This document shows positions 44,566 to 53,899 of a DNA stretch of 64,000 nucleotides, piece by piece. Below the pieces are notes generated by a model. That model was not told the DNA's origin and ran no database searches. It saw only the letters and a program-made list of their open reading frames with translations. The DNA lies in assembly GCF_004363215.1 (NCBI RefSeq), contig NZ_SNYS01000010.1:1-64000 (forward strand), written 5' to 3'. The DNA is from Methanimicrococcus blatticola (GTDB lineage: Archaea; Halobacteriota; Methanosarcinia; Methanosarcinales; Methanosarcinaceae). Both the position numbers and the translations under genes were made by a program. Positions within the stretch are counted from its first letter, which is position 1. Every line of letters begins with the position of its first letter.

Positions 44566-45096
44566 ATGGCAGGTTATTTCAATCAAAGCGAAAAAGTCAA
44601 TAATATCGTTTTTATCGGCACTTTCCTTCTTTATGCGCTTTCCGCTTACATATATTCTAAAATTTATTTTCTGGCAACACCCTTCCCGAGTTTTGTTAAA
44701 ATATTGGGAATCGGATACTTCGCAGCATTCGTCATTTTCGGCCCGTTTCTTTACGGTTTGTTTTCTCAAAATTTGAATAAATCGAAACTGTTCGGTATTT
44801 TGACCTCTTTCTCCTTTTTGTGGATGGTTTTTTCAGGATTCCACGTTATGGCCGTATATAGTCAATTTTATTTCAAATTCCATACAATGGTCGGCACGCA
44901 TTTGTTTGCTTTTGTCACTTTTTTGATTCTCGGATATTTTTCAGCAATTGCGGGGGCAGTTTGGCATGAAGACAGCGGCACGATTCGTATTTTTTCCAAA
45001 CAAATTCCTGTCAGTTCAACCGTCTTGTATAGTTTCCTTGCTCTCTCTATTGTGTTTTTCATTATTTGGACTTTCCCGGCTTGGACAAGTTTTTAA
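44566..45096 (+). CDS. FNQSE-type membrane protein, cluster member 5
   Basis: A 176-residue protein with five hydrophobic segments that begins MAGYFNQSEKVNNIVF, nearly the same as member 3. The inner loops are FLYGLFSQNLNKSKLFGI and GAVWHEDSGTIR. I chose ATG 44566 rather than 44560 because it matches the start of the paralogues. It is the last gene of the array. A T-rich stretch without a clear hairpin follows. Confidence 0.65.
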   Translation: MAGYFNQSEKVNNIVFIGTFLLYALSAYIYSKIYFLATPFPSFVKILGIGYFAAFVIFGPFLYGLFSQNLNKSKLFGILTSFSFLWMVFSGFHVMAVYSQFYFKFHTMVGTHLFAFVTFLILGYFSAIAGAVWHEDSGTIRIFSKQIPVSSTVLYSFLALSIVFFIIWTFPAWTSF

Positions 45097-45295
45097 TTTT
45101 TTCATTTAATTTTTGTTATTTCTTTTTCATTTATTTTTTTAATTCTATCTCTTTTTTAAAAATTTAAAAACACATATATTTGAGTCAGTCGTTTCTTTTT
45201 TTGTGATCCTTTTCTGAAAAACCTGGTCATCTTAATTATAACAACTGTCAGACGATTGTTTGATATACTTTGAAAAAATGTTTAAGGTGATATTC

Positions 45296-45814
45296 TTGTC
45301 GGGAAAAAATAAATTTAAAATTTTTAACCGGTCAGCAGCTTTACTTTTAATTCTGTTGTTGCTGACTGCGTTTGCAACGCCTGCTTTGGGCGCAACATCA
45401 AGTATCCAATGGTGGCACATGGTTGATTCAGGCAAACATTTGGATTGGGGCGGCAGTACGAAATATCAAAGCGATTTCAATTCTTCCGTTTCAACGTGGA
45501 ATTCTCACAAATCCGGAGTTATCAGAAAAGACAGTCTCGTTTACATCCGTGATGTCACGATTTCAGATGTTTATTGGTCAAACGGAACAGTTGGTCTCGT
45601 TAACGGTGATAATAAAACAATGCAATTCAATACACGCCTTATGGATCCCATGAATTCAACCCGCCGAAAGAATGCCTGTCTTCATGAATTGGGTCATGCA
45701 TTAGGATTGGACCACAACCAAAACGGTGATGTCATGTATGCATTTTCATCCAACGCGGTCAGTTTAACGGCAAACGACAAAGCTTCTTACAATGCTTCTT
45801 ACGCAAGATATTAA
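45296..45814 (+). CDS. Secreted matrixin-like zinc metalloprotease
   Basis: A 172-residue exported protein: a signal peptide (basic NKFKIFNRS, then a leucine-rich core ending ATPALGA) and a catalytic domain carrying the metzincin zinc site HELGHALGLDH near residue 130, followed by the Met-turn segment GDVMYAFSS. The domain is among the smallest possible for a matrixin and has no C-terminal accessory part. A GGTGA site 5 nt before TTG 45296 fixes the start better than the ATG at 45278. The next gene starts 10 nt later, so they act together. Probable substrates are extracellular or cell-surface proteins. Confidence 0.82.
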   Translation: MSGKNKFKIFNRSAALLLILLLLTAFATPALGATSSIQWWHMVDSGKHLDWGGSTKYQSDFNSSVSTWNSHKSGVIRKDSLVYIRDVTISDVYWSNGTVGLVNGDNKTMQFNTRLMDPMNSTRRKNACLHELGHALGLDHNQNGDVMYAFSSNAVSLTANDKASYNASYARY

Positions 45815-45823
45815 GGTGATAAA

Positions 45824-46501
45824 ATGAAAACATTATTTACAAAAAGAAACACATTCTTCTCATTTGCACTCATTGCTCTTTTAGTCGGGGCGGCAGCTGT
45901 AGCAGTTTTCTACGAACCGGCAGACAACAATGCTCTTAACGGCGGCGAACCGCAAATTAATCGGGTCCAAGCATCTTATATTGTCGATGTTTACAACCCT
46001 GCAGCATTAGTCGGCGATGTCGATTATGTTTTTGCCGCCAGAGTCGATAAAATGACCGGCAACACCTATAAAGATCCGGTAATGATTGAAGACGAATTCG
46101 GAAAAGAAACGATTGAAGTGACCAATTCGCACACGAATTATATGATTACCGTTCTTGATAACATCAAAGGCGAACTCGTTGTCGGTGAATCCATTCCTGT
46201 TGAAAAAGCAGGTGGTCTCAGCAAAGACGGCAAAACGATAACGCTTCACGAGAATGATTCTCTTCCCGAAGTCGGTAAAGTTTACATTTTCCTTGCTTAC
46301 ACCCAACCGGACGGAACGCTTCAAATTTCCGGCCCGAATTCAAACATTGAAATCGTTTCGTCCGGTTCTTTAAAAGCGGATTCAAACCTTTCTGTTAAAG
46401 ATTCTTCTGAATATCTGAAGATGGTCAACGCATATGAAAACCAAATTATTCGCGAACGCGAAAGAACGGTTTCTAAGTATGATGTCAAATTTGAAAATTA
46501 A
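45824..46501 (+). CDS. Membrane-anchored extracellular protein, partner of the matrixin
   Basis: A 225-residue protein with one N-terminal hydrophobic helix (residues about 12-30) that acts as a signal anchor, and an outward-facing beta-rich domain (DVDYVFAARVDKMTG ... ITVLDNIKGELVVGESIPVEKAGG ... GKVYIFLAYTQPDG). The C-terminal 50 residues are polar and helical. It shares a transcript with the matrixin-like protease. A similar pairing of a short matrixin with such a protein is, from memory, also seen in firmicutes, so transfer is possible. It may be a substrate, inhibitor or chaperone of the protease. No catalytic motif is visible. Confidence 0.65.
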   Translation: MKTLFTKRNTFFSFALIALLVGAAAVAVFYEPADNNALNGGEPQINRVQASYIVDVYNPAALVGDVDYVFAARVDKMTGNTYKDPVMIEDEFGKETIEVTNSHTNYMITVLDNIKGELVVGESIPVEKAGGLSKDGKTITLHENDSLPEVGKVYIFLAYTQPDGTLQISGPNSNIEIVSSGSLKADSNLSVKDSSEYLKMVNAYENQIIRERERTVSKYDVKFEN

Positions 46502-46503
46502 AT

Positions 46504-46536
46504 GAAGAGATTTTCTCTCTTCTTTTTATTTTTTCA
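46504..46536 (+). terminator. Terminator after the matrixin operon
   Basis: GAAGAGA and TCTCTTC form a 7-bp stem, followed by TTTTTATTTTTT, directly behind the stop codon. Confidence 0.8.
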
Positions 46537-46604
46537 TCTTCGACTTTTGGGGATTCGTTTTATTTATCAAATTTGATTTATATTATTAATATGGTGAGTC
46601 ATTC

Positions 46605-47021
46605 ATGGAATTTAAAACAAAAAAATTAATTGCAATAATCGGTATCGTTTTCTTCTTTTTGCTGATTTGTGCGGCAAGCATTTACGCTTATTCAAATCCG
46701 AATGAAACTTATTTTGCAGCTGCTTTTACTACTTTTGCAATCTCTTTTATGATTCTCTATTATTTCGGGAAAGGAAAAGTTGAAAAACGTCAAAAACATC
46801 TCGGTATTCAGCTTCTAATCATGGCGATTGTTCCGGCTATTTGGATTATTGTGACAATTTATCGCTGGTATGTCGGTTTGCCGTCATTCACTTCTGTTAC
46901 AACGGGCGAAGCCGCGTTTATCGTTGTTTGGGTGCAAGCTCTTGTTTGGTTTATTGCTGGAATTATGATTGTAATCGGCAGTTATCACACGGATGAAATT
47001 GTTGAGAAATTAAAAAAATAA
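46605..47021 (+). CDS. Membrane protein, 138 residues
   Basis: Four hydrophobic segments (about residues 8-28, 36-53, 68-86 and 101-123) with a positively charged loop KGKVEKRQKH and a charged C-terminus (TDEIVEKLKK). ATG 46605 follows TGGTGAGTC. No family recognised. It lies between the matrixin operon and gdhA with its own spacing on both sides. It is not an obvious member of the FNQSE family, as both inner loops differ. Confidence 0.6.
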   Translation: MEFKTKKLIAIIGIVFFFLLICAASIYAYSNPNETYFAAAFTTFAISFMILYYFGKGKVEKRQKHLGIQLLIMAIVPAIWIIVTIYRWYVGLPSFTSVTTGEAAFIVVWVQALVWFIAGIMIVIGSYHTDEIVEKLKK

Positions 47022-47194
47022 ATTCGGATTAAAGACCTAATATTTTTTTGTTTTTATTTCTTCTCAATTGTTAACCATCAATCATCCAAAATTCGCCAAA
47101 AATCAAAATCTCAACCCTTTCAGGTTTACAAACCCTTGACAGATTCATATCTTCCGTTCATTGTAAACGATTAAATTTATTAACAATAACCTAA

Positions 47195-48565
<1,371 letters not shown>

Positions 48566-48598
48566 ACTGATTAATCTTAACAAAACGATTCAAAACGA

Positions 48599-48635
48599 AA
48601 CCGGAAACTCATCCTCAAGTTTCCGGTTCATTTTT
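48599..48635 (+). terminator. Terminator after gdhA
   Basis: AACCGGAAACT and AGTTTCCGGTT form an 11-bp stem around CATCCTCA, followed by CATTTTT. Confidence 0.85.
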
Positions 48636-48700
48636 CTAAAAACGATTTTTATTCTGATTTTTAACTGTTTTTTTAATTTGATTTCCATTCTTTAAGATTT

Positions 48701-49477
48701 TCATTCTTTAAAAATGAGCGGGCGCGTTTCTTTCACTTTTTCCGGCTCATAAATCCGCTTTCCCTCTTTGAAAAAGTCCGGCAGCCGTTTGTTTTTTGAT
48801 CCGAGAAGCTGAATGCAGTAAACGATGCCTTCAATCTTTTCGCCTTGCAATCCATGAACGCGGTGTACACCGATTAAATTAATATAATCCTCCAAATCAT
48901 CCCGCTCGTCTTTCATGTGTTTGACAACTTCACAAAGTGCTTTGACATCATCAACGGCGCGGTGCGAATTCTCAACACCCTCAATCTGATAATAGTCAAT
49001 TGCGTCTTTCAAAGAATGCGGATACGCTTTTCGATCCTTCAAAATCGTAAACGTATCCAAAATATCAAACGAAACCGGAATTTCTTTGCCGTATTTTTCC
49101 AACATTTTCAAAACAAAAGAAAGATCAAATTGCGCATTATGGGCGATAATCAGCGTTTTTTCTGCCGGATAAAACAGATCCAAAAACGCGTCAACTGCCG
49201 CATTCTCTTCAATACCTTCCGCTGTCAGCATTTCATCCGTAATATGCGTCAGCTCAACGATTTCCTCGGGAATCCTTTCGCCCGCGGGCAGTTTGATTAA
49301 CAAATCAATTTCTTTCTCATCCGATTCCACGCCGTACTCATAACAGCGCACGGCAGCGAGTTCAATGATTTGATTCTTTTCAACCGACAAGCCGGTCGTT
49401 TCAACATCAATAAACACAATTTGTTCATATCTCGAAAAAATATCCGAGACTCGGCAGGAAGGATTGAATACGGTCAT
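48701..49477 (-). CDS. DnaQ-like 3'-5' exonuclease (DEDDh)
   Basis: A 258-residue protein whose first 180 residues form a DEDDh exonuclease domain: Exo I VFIDVETTGLSVEKNQIIELA near residue 22, Exo II IAHNAQFDLSFVL near 115 and Exo III SHRAVDDVKALCEV near 172, with all five catalytic residues in place. The last 70 residues contain GVHRVHGLQGEKIEGIVYC and are specific to this group. It resembles the proofreading subunit of bacterial DNA polymerase III, but in archaea such genes act as stand-alone nucleases. Monocistronic. Confidence 0.87.
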   Translation of the reverse strand: MTVFNPSCRVSDIFSRYEQIVFIDVETTGLSVEKNQIIELAAVRCYEYGVESDEKEIDLLIKLPAGERIPEEIVELTHITDEMLTAEGIEENAAVDAFLDLFYPAEKTLIIAHNAQFDLSFVLKMLEKYGKEIPVSFDILDTFTILKDRKAYPHSLKDAIDYYQIEGVENSHRAVDDVKALCEVVKHMKDERDDLEDYINLIGVHRVHGLQGEKIEGIVYCIQLLGSKNKRLPDFFKEGKRIYEPEKVKETRPLIFKE

Positions 49478-49979
49478 GGGAGATTTCCGTTAATTTGGTT
49501 TGAACTCTCAATTCTTTTTTGAGATTAAATAATTTCGTCAAAAACGGTGAAACCAGAATAATCATTTTTTAAAAAGCCGAGTGTCGGATTTCTTAATGTC
49601 TTAAAGGACGAGATGTTCGCGCGCGGCGGCGGTTTGGTCATAGCAGATGCGATTGGAATTTATGCCCCCGGCTGTAATAAAACGAATGCGATAAGGTGAC
49701 AGTGCCCCGTTTGCATAGCAAACGGATGTGATACGAAAGAGGTGATACATACGGCAACGTAAACCTCCGACAATGCAAACCTGACCGGCAACACAAACCT
49801 GACGGTAGCAGCACAATCTCGGCAAAAGAAACTGTAATTGTTTTTTATTGAATCGTGGTATGAATCCGCAAATTTCCGTTCCTCATTCCATTCGGAACGT
49901 AAATTAGCGGTGGTTGTTTAGGGTTTGATTTCTTTTTTCAACCGAACTTTAGCTCAAAAATTGATAAAAGGAAGTTTAA
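49478..49979. other. Intergenic region filled by a long family B repeat
   Basis: Apart from the promoter zone of the exonuclease at the left end, the stretch from about 49600 to 49950 is occupied by the long family B element (next entry). Open frames within it follow the repeat and have no protein-like character. Confidence 0.55.
49600..49950 (-). repeat. Family B interspersed repeat, long copy B3
   Basis: Read on the minus strand it begins AACAACCACCGCTAATTTAC, GTTCCG, a loop, GGAACGGAAATTTGCGGATT and CATACCACG, then continues through GTTTGTGTTGCCGG, TTACGTTGCCGTATG, TATCACATCCGTTTGC and ACGGGGCACTG to end near CGCCGCCGCGCGCGA. The same order of segments is found on the plus strand at 57127-57500. 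Copies at 3028 and elsewhere hold only the first part. Confidence 0.7.
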
Positions 49980-51506
49980 TCACAGCCATTTCGGCCACTT
50001 CACGCCGAATGATGTCACCATTTCCGCAACTTCGTCATGAATCGCTCTGTCGGCTTTGAGCATAATCAAACCGTAAAGCAAACCGCCGACGACAAAAGCT
50101 GTCAGTAAGTAAATCACATTTGTAATCGGCAGCACATATTTGAATCCCAAAAGGAAAACGCACATCAGAAGCGATGCGATCACCATTTTTAAAATGGATA
50201 TCCAGTTGTAGCGGATGGGAATTACTTTCCTGAGCAGCAAATAGGCCAACGCCGAATTCAAAAGCATGGCAATGACGGTTGCCAAAGCGGCGCCTTCCAT
50301 GCCGTAAACCGGAATCAGAACAATGTTTAGAATTACATTTGCGGTAATGCCGGCGGCAATTGAAAGAAAAGCGTATTTTGGGTGGCTGATTGCGTTTAAG
50401 CAAATGCTTTGAAGATACATGAAAACGGTGATGATTTGAATGAATGAAAGCAAAAATAATGCCGGGACGCCCGGAATGTATGCTTCACCGTAAAAGAGGG
50501 AAATGAAATCGTATCCTAATATCAGGAAACTGAAAAAGATTGGAATCGCCAGCATCAATGAAAGCGATGTTCCGCTGCGAAGGCCTTCTGTGATGTTTTC
50601 ATATTGTTTTGTTTCATTCCACGCGCTGAATTTCGGATACAAAACCGCTTTGACAGAGGTTGCGGCAAGTCCTGCCAGCATTGAAAATTGATAAACGATT
50701 CTGTAAATTCCGGCATCGGTTTCCGTCATGTATCGGCCGATAAAAACAACATCAATATTTTGGTAAATCAAATAGCAACTCATCACCAAAAAAATCAGAA
50801 CGGCGTAAGTTAAAATGCGCTTGAAATTTTCTTTTGAAAACTTCACCAGTTTCAATTGGTTGTAACGGTGCGCAAATATTGCCGCAAAAATCATGCCGAC
50901 TAAAAAGCCTCCCATCAATCCGAATGAATGATAGCCGAGGTAAACGATTCCGATTTGGAAAAGTGATCGAACAGCGGTGTTTAAAAACAAAGACACTTGA
51001 AAAGCATTGATTTTTCCGTCAGCGTAAGCGGCATAAATTCGGCTGTTGTAAAAATAATCAATGAAAAGCGCCGCGATAATCCACCAAAATATTCCGGTTT
51101 CCATAATCGTTGATGTCGGGAAAATGACAGCGGAAATCAAAAGTCCTGCAACGCACAATATCAAGTAAACAGCTCGAAGTGCCATCGAGGCGGTATAATA
51201 TTCGTTTCGCGCTTTTCCTTCACTGATGAGTTTAACGCTTGACTCTCCGATGCCGCTTTCTGAAAACAGGTAGAAGAGCGCGCTGTATGAAAAAAACAAA
51301 AAGTAAACGCCGACAATCGCAGGATTAACGACGCGCGTAAAATAAATCGTGCTCAAAAAACCGATGGCGGTTAATCCGAACTGAGATAAAAGGGAAACAA
51401 GCGTTTGAGAATGAACCGCATTTCGGTTGCCTGCATTCTCATTACCGCCATTCCCGTCTCCTTTCTTTTTTCCGATATTTGAAAAAATATCCGCCGTTTG
51501 AGCCAT
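49980..51506 (-). CDS. Polysaccharide/oligosaccharide flippase (Wzx/MurJ-like)
   Basis: A 508-residue integral membrane protein of the MOP superfamily with about 14 transmembrane helices. It should flip lipid-linked sugars across the cytoplasmic membrane. Typical features are the N-terminal QTLVSLLSQFGLTAIGFLS, YFTRVVNPAIVGVYFLF in helix 1-2, and the repeated helices AVLYPKFSAWNE in the middle. An N-terminal extension of about 33 polar, glycine/asparagine-rich residues is unusual. It would feed AglB (53900) or build an exopolysaccharide. No glycosyltransferase genes lie next to it. Confidence 0.85.
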   Translation of the reverse strand: MAQTADIFSNIGKKKGDGNGGNENAGNRNAVHSQTLVSLLSQFGLTAIGFLSTIYFTRVVNPAIVGVYFLFFSYSALFYLFSESGIGESSVKLISEGKARNEYYTASMALRAVYLILCVAGLLISAVIFPTSTIMETGIFWWIIAALFIDYFYNSRIYAAYADGKINAFQVSLFLNTAVRSLFQIGIVYLGYHSFGLMGGFLVGMIFAAIFAHRYNQLKLVKFSKENFKRILTYAVLIFLVMSCYLIYQNIDVVFIGRYMTETDAGIYRIVYQFSMLAGLAATSVKAVLYPKFSAWNETKQYENITEGLRSGTSLSLMLAIPIFFSFLILGYDFISLFYGEAYIPGVPALFLLSFIQIITVFMYLQSICLNAISHPKYAFLSIAAGITANVILNIVLIPVYGMEGAALATVIAMLLNSALAYLLLRKVIPIRYNWISILKMVIASLLMCVFLLGFKYVLPITNVIYLLTAFVVGGLLYGLIMLKADRAIHDEVAEMVTSFGVKWPKWL

Positions 51507-51579
51507 ACCATCTAAAAAGCGTCGGCTGTATTAAAAGTTGACTGAATAAAAATATGAGTGGAATGAAGCCGATTTATTA

Positions 51580-52311
51580 TCAAACTTCATAAAATGGTTT
51601 TTTAAATAAATCCGGATAGTTTTGAGGATTTACCAAAAAGTCCAGTTTTTTCAAATCATTGACCAAACCGTACATGTCAACGCCGGAATACAAATCAATT
51701 TCCGGATAGCTTTTCGGTTTGGCGTAAGAAATCGGCGGCATTTTATCGTAATTGCCGTTTTGAGCAATTCCGTCTTCCGTGATGTAGTAAGCCAAACCCG
51801 CTTTGCAGCGGACGGGCTCATATTCCGAACCAAAAGCGTCAGACACCCAGTTTGCCATGACAAGCTCTTCACTGTCGGCATTCACGGTCACATGCCCGTA
51901 ATTCGGCGGAATCAAAACGACATCACCTTCATGGGCTTCAACAATGATAAAGTCGGACAAATCTTTCTTTTGAAGCAAATAGGTCGCTGTTCCGCGAATC
52001 ACTTGGTAGACTTCGGGATAAGAAAGCATTTCCGCGCCGCAAGAATTTGGACAGGGATGATAGTGGCCGGCGGTTTTCACATATTCCGGACCGAGCATCG
52101 CTGGCGGAATCACCGTTATATCATAACGGAGCTGCGCTTCTTTCATTTTTTGAAGCTCCTCTTTTGATAAGTGCACCTCTCGATACATATCATAGAGAAT
52201 TTTATCAGGGTATGAAATCCATGTCTGATCCATTAAAACATCAGTCATGTCCCTGATTTTTCTTGTGCTGTGCGCGGTTGAAACTTTTGAATAGTCCGGA
52301 TGTGTCACCAT
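51580..52311 (-). CDS. pgiA: Glucose-6-phosphate isomerase, cupin type
   Basis: Archaeal cupin-family phosphoglucose isomerase that interconverts glucose-6-phosphate and fructose-6-phosphate. The 243-residue protein has the metal-binding cupin motif KTAGHYHP near residue 86 with a downstream glutamate (YPEVYQVIRG) and the second cupin histidine in PPNYGHVTVN near 139. A C-terminal extension of about 70 residues is present. It starts after GGAGAAACACTC. It connects gluconeogenesis to sugar precursors for the cell surface, consistent with the neighbouring flippase and AglB. Confidence 0.92.
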   Translation of the reverse strand: MVTHPDYSKVSTAHSTRKIRDMTDVLMDQTWISYPDKILYDMYREVHLSKEELQKMKEAQLRYDITVIPPAMLGPEYVKTAGHYHPCPNSCGAEMLSYPEVYQVIRGTATYLLQKKDLSDFIIVEAHEGDVVLIPPNYGHVTVNADSEELVMANWVSDAFGSEYEPVRCKAGLAYYITEDGIAQNGNYDKMPPISYAKPKSYPEIDLYSGVDMYGLVNDLKKLDFLVNPQNYPDLFKKPFYEV

Positions 52312-52375
52312 GAGTGTTTCTCCAATCTCGTTTTTAATCGATTGTATTCCTATATGCTCTGATTTTTATAAATAT

Positions 52376-53662
52376 TTACTCTTCAAAGCGTTTCCGAATC
52401 GCTTCAGCATGTTCAAAAAGGCCTTCCGTCTCAGCCAAATCAATTACAGCATCTTTAATTTCGCCGAGCCCTTCTTTACTGATTCTTTGAATTGTAAACG
52501 ATTTCAAGAAATGTGCCGTGTTCAATCCTGAATACATTCGAACATAACCCGATGTCGGCAGAACGTGATTTGTTCCTGACGCGTAATCACCGGCCGGAAC
52601 CGGAGCGTAATTTCCGACAAAAACAGACCCGGCGTTTTGAATTTGATTCAAAACAACGTCTTCCATGTCGGGGCTGACCATAATCTGAAGGTGCTCGGGT
52701 CCGAAATCGTTTGAAAATGAAATGCATTCATCCATGTTTCCGGTCATCAAAATGGCGGAATTCTTCAATGATGTTTCAATAATTTCTTTGCGTTTCGCCG
52801 TTCTTGATTGTTTTTCCACTTCGTCAAAAACAGATTTTGCAAGCTTTTCCGATGGCGTCACCAAAACAGAAACCGAATTCGGGTCGTGTTCCGCCTGAGC
52901 CAGTATGTCGGCTGCTGCCATCTTCGGGTCGGCAAAATCATCGGCGATAATTAAAACTTCGCTCGGGCCGGCCGGGAAATCAATTTCAGCGTAATCACGG
53001 ATTTTCATTTTCGCATAAGTGACATACACATTTCCGGGGCCCACGATCTTGTCAACTTGCGGAATACTTTGTGTTCCGTATGCCATTCCGGCAATCGCCT
53101 GTGCGCCGCCCGTCTTGAAAATCTTGTCAACGCCTGCAATCTTACAGGCGGCAAGTGTCAGAGGGTGAACTGTTCCGTCTGCAAGCGGCGGTGTGCACAC
53201 AATCACTTCGGTGACGCCGGCAACCTTGGCAGGCAGCGCAGTCATCAGCACCGTTGACGGGTAACTTGCGCGGCCGCCCGGGACGTAGCAGCCGACTTTG
53301 GAGAGCGGAATTGTTTTTTGACCCAAAACGATTCCGGGAGTTTCTTCAATGTACCAGATTTCTTTGGGGAGCTGCGCGGCGTGGAAACGGCGAATATTTT
53401 CAGCTGCTTGACGCAGGTGTTTTAACAAATTTGAATCTAAAGACGCGACTGCTTCTTCAATTTCGGCGGAGGTTACTTGCAATGATTTTAAGTCCGCTTT
53501 ATCGAATTGCTTTGCGTATTCTAAAATCGCCGCGTCTCCGTTTTTTTGAACATTTTCCAAAATAGCGTCAACGGATGCGCCGACATCCGCAAGCCCCTTG
53601 CCGCGGGAATGCAATTTATTTAAATCCGAGTCGGAAAGCTCGGATAATTTTTTAAAAATCAT
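52376..53662 (-). CDS. hisD: Histidinol dehydrogenase
   Basis: Zinc enzyme for the last two oxidations of histidine synthesis. The 428-residue protein has [13 protein letters not shown] near residue 124, [16 protein letters not shown] near 207, [15 protein letters not shown] near 236, and the zinc/catalytic histidines in QAEHDPNSV and FGPEHLQI, with SGTNHVLPT near 358. I chose ATG 53662 because the enzyme is normally about 430 residues. ATG 53689 is the next candidate, and a longer frame to 53800 looks non-native. Other his genes are not in the window. Confidence 0.94.
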   Translation of the reverse strand: MIFKKLSELSDSDLNKLHSRGKGLADVGASVDAILENVQKNGDAAILEYAKQFDKADLKSLQVTSAEIEEAVASLDSNLLKHLRQAAENIRRFHAAQLPKEIWYIEETPGIVLGQKTIPLSKVGCYVPGGRASYPSTVLMTALPAKVAGVTEVIVCTPPLADGTVHPLTLAACKIAGVDKIFKTGGAQAIAGMAYGTQSIPQVDKIVGPGNVYVTYAKMKIRDYAEIDFPAGPSEVLIIADDFADPKMAAADILAQAEHDPNSVSVLVTPSEKLAKSVFDEVEKQSRTAKRKEIIETSLKNSAILMTGNMDECISFSNDFGPEHLQIMVSPDMEDVVLNQIQNAGSVFVGNYAPVPAGDYASGTNHVLPTSGYVRMYSGLNTAHFLKSFTIQRISKEGLGEIKDAVIDLAETEGLFEHAEAIRKRFEE

Positions 53663-53899
53663 AATTGAAACAATCGCCTGAACTTTCATAAACTTTACTC
53701 TTTTTTCAAATACGAAAAGCTTAAAGAGGCGGCGAGACAGGTTAAAATTAAATAGCTTGTATAGAATTATTGTTGTATTCATTATGGGTGTTTGATTCAT
53801 TTTTGCCGCATTGCGTTTTTCAAGACGTTTCGACGGTTTGAATCAAAACTTTTTATTTGAGTATTTTTTATTGAGTATTGTATCATTGAGGTTATTATC

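Noticed and set aside
49601-49825. Minus-strand frame of 74 codons
   Set aside because: It lies wholly inside the long family B repeat and is not conserved as a frame in the sister copy.
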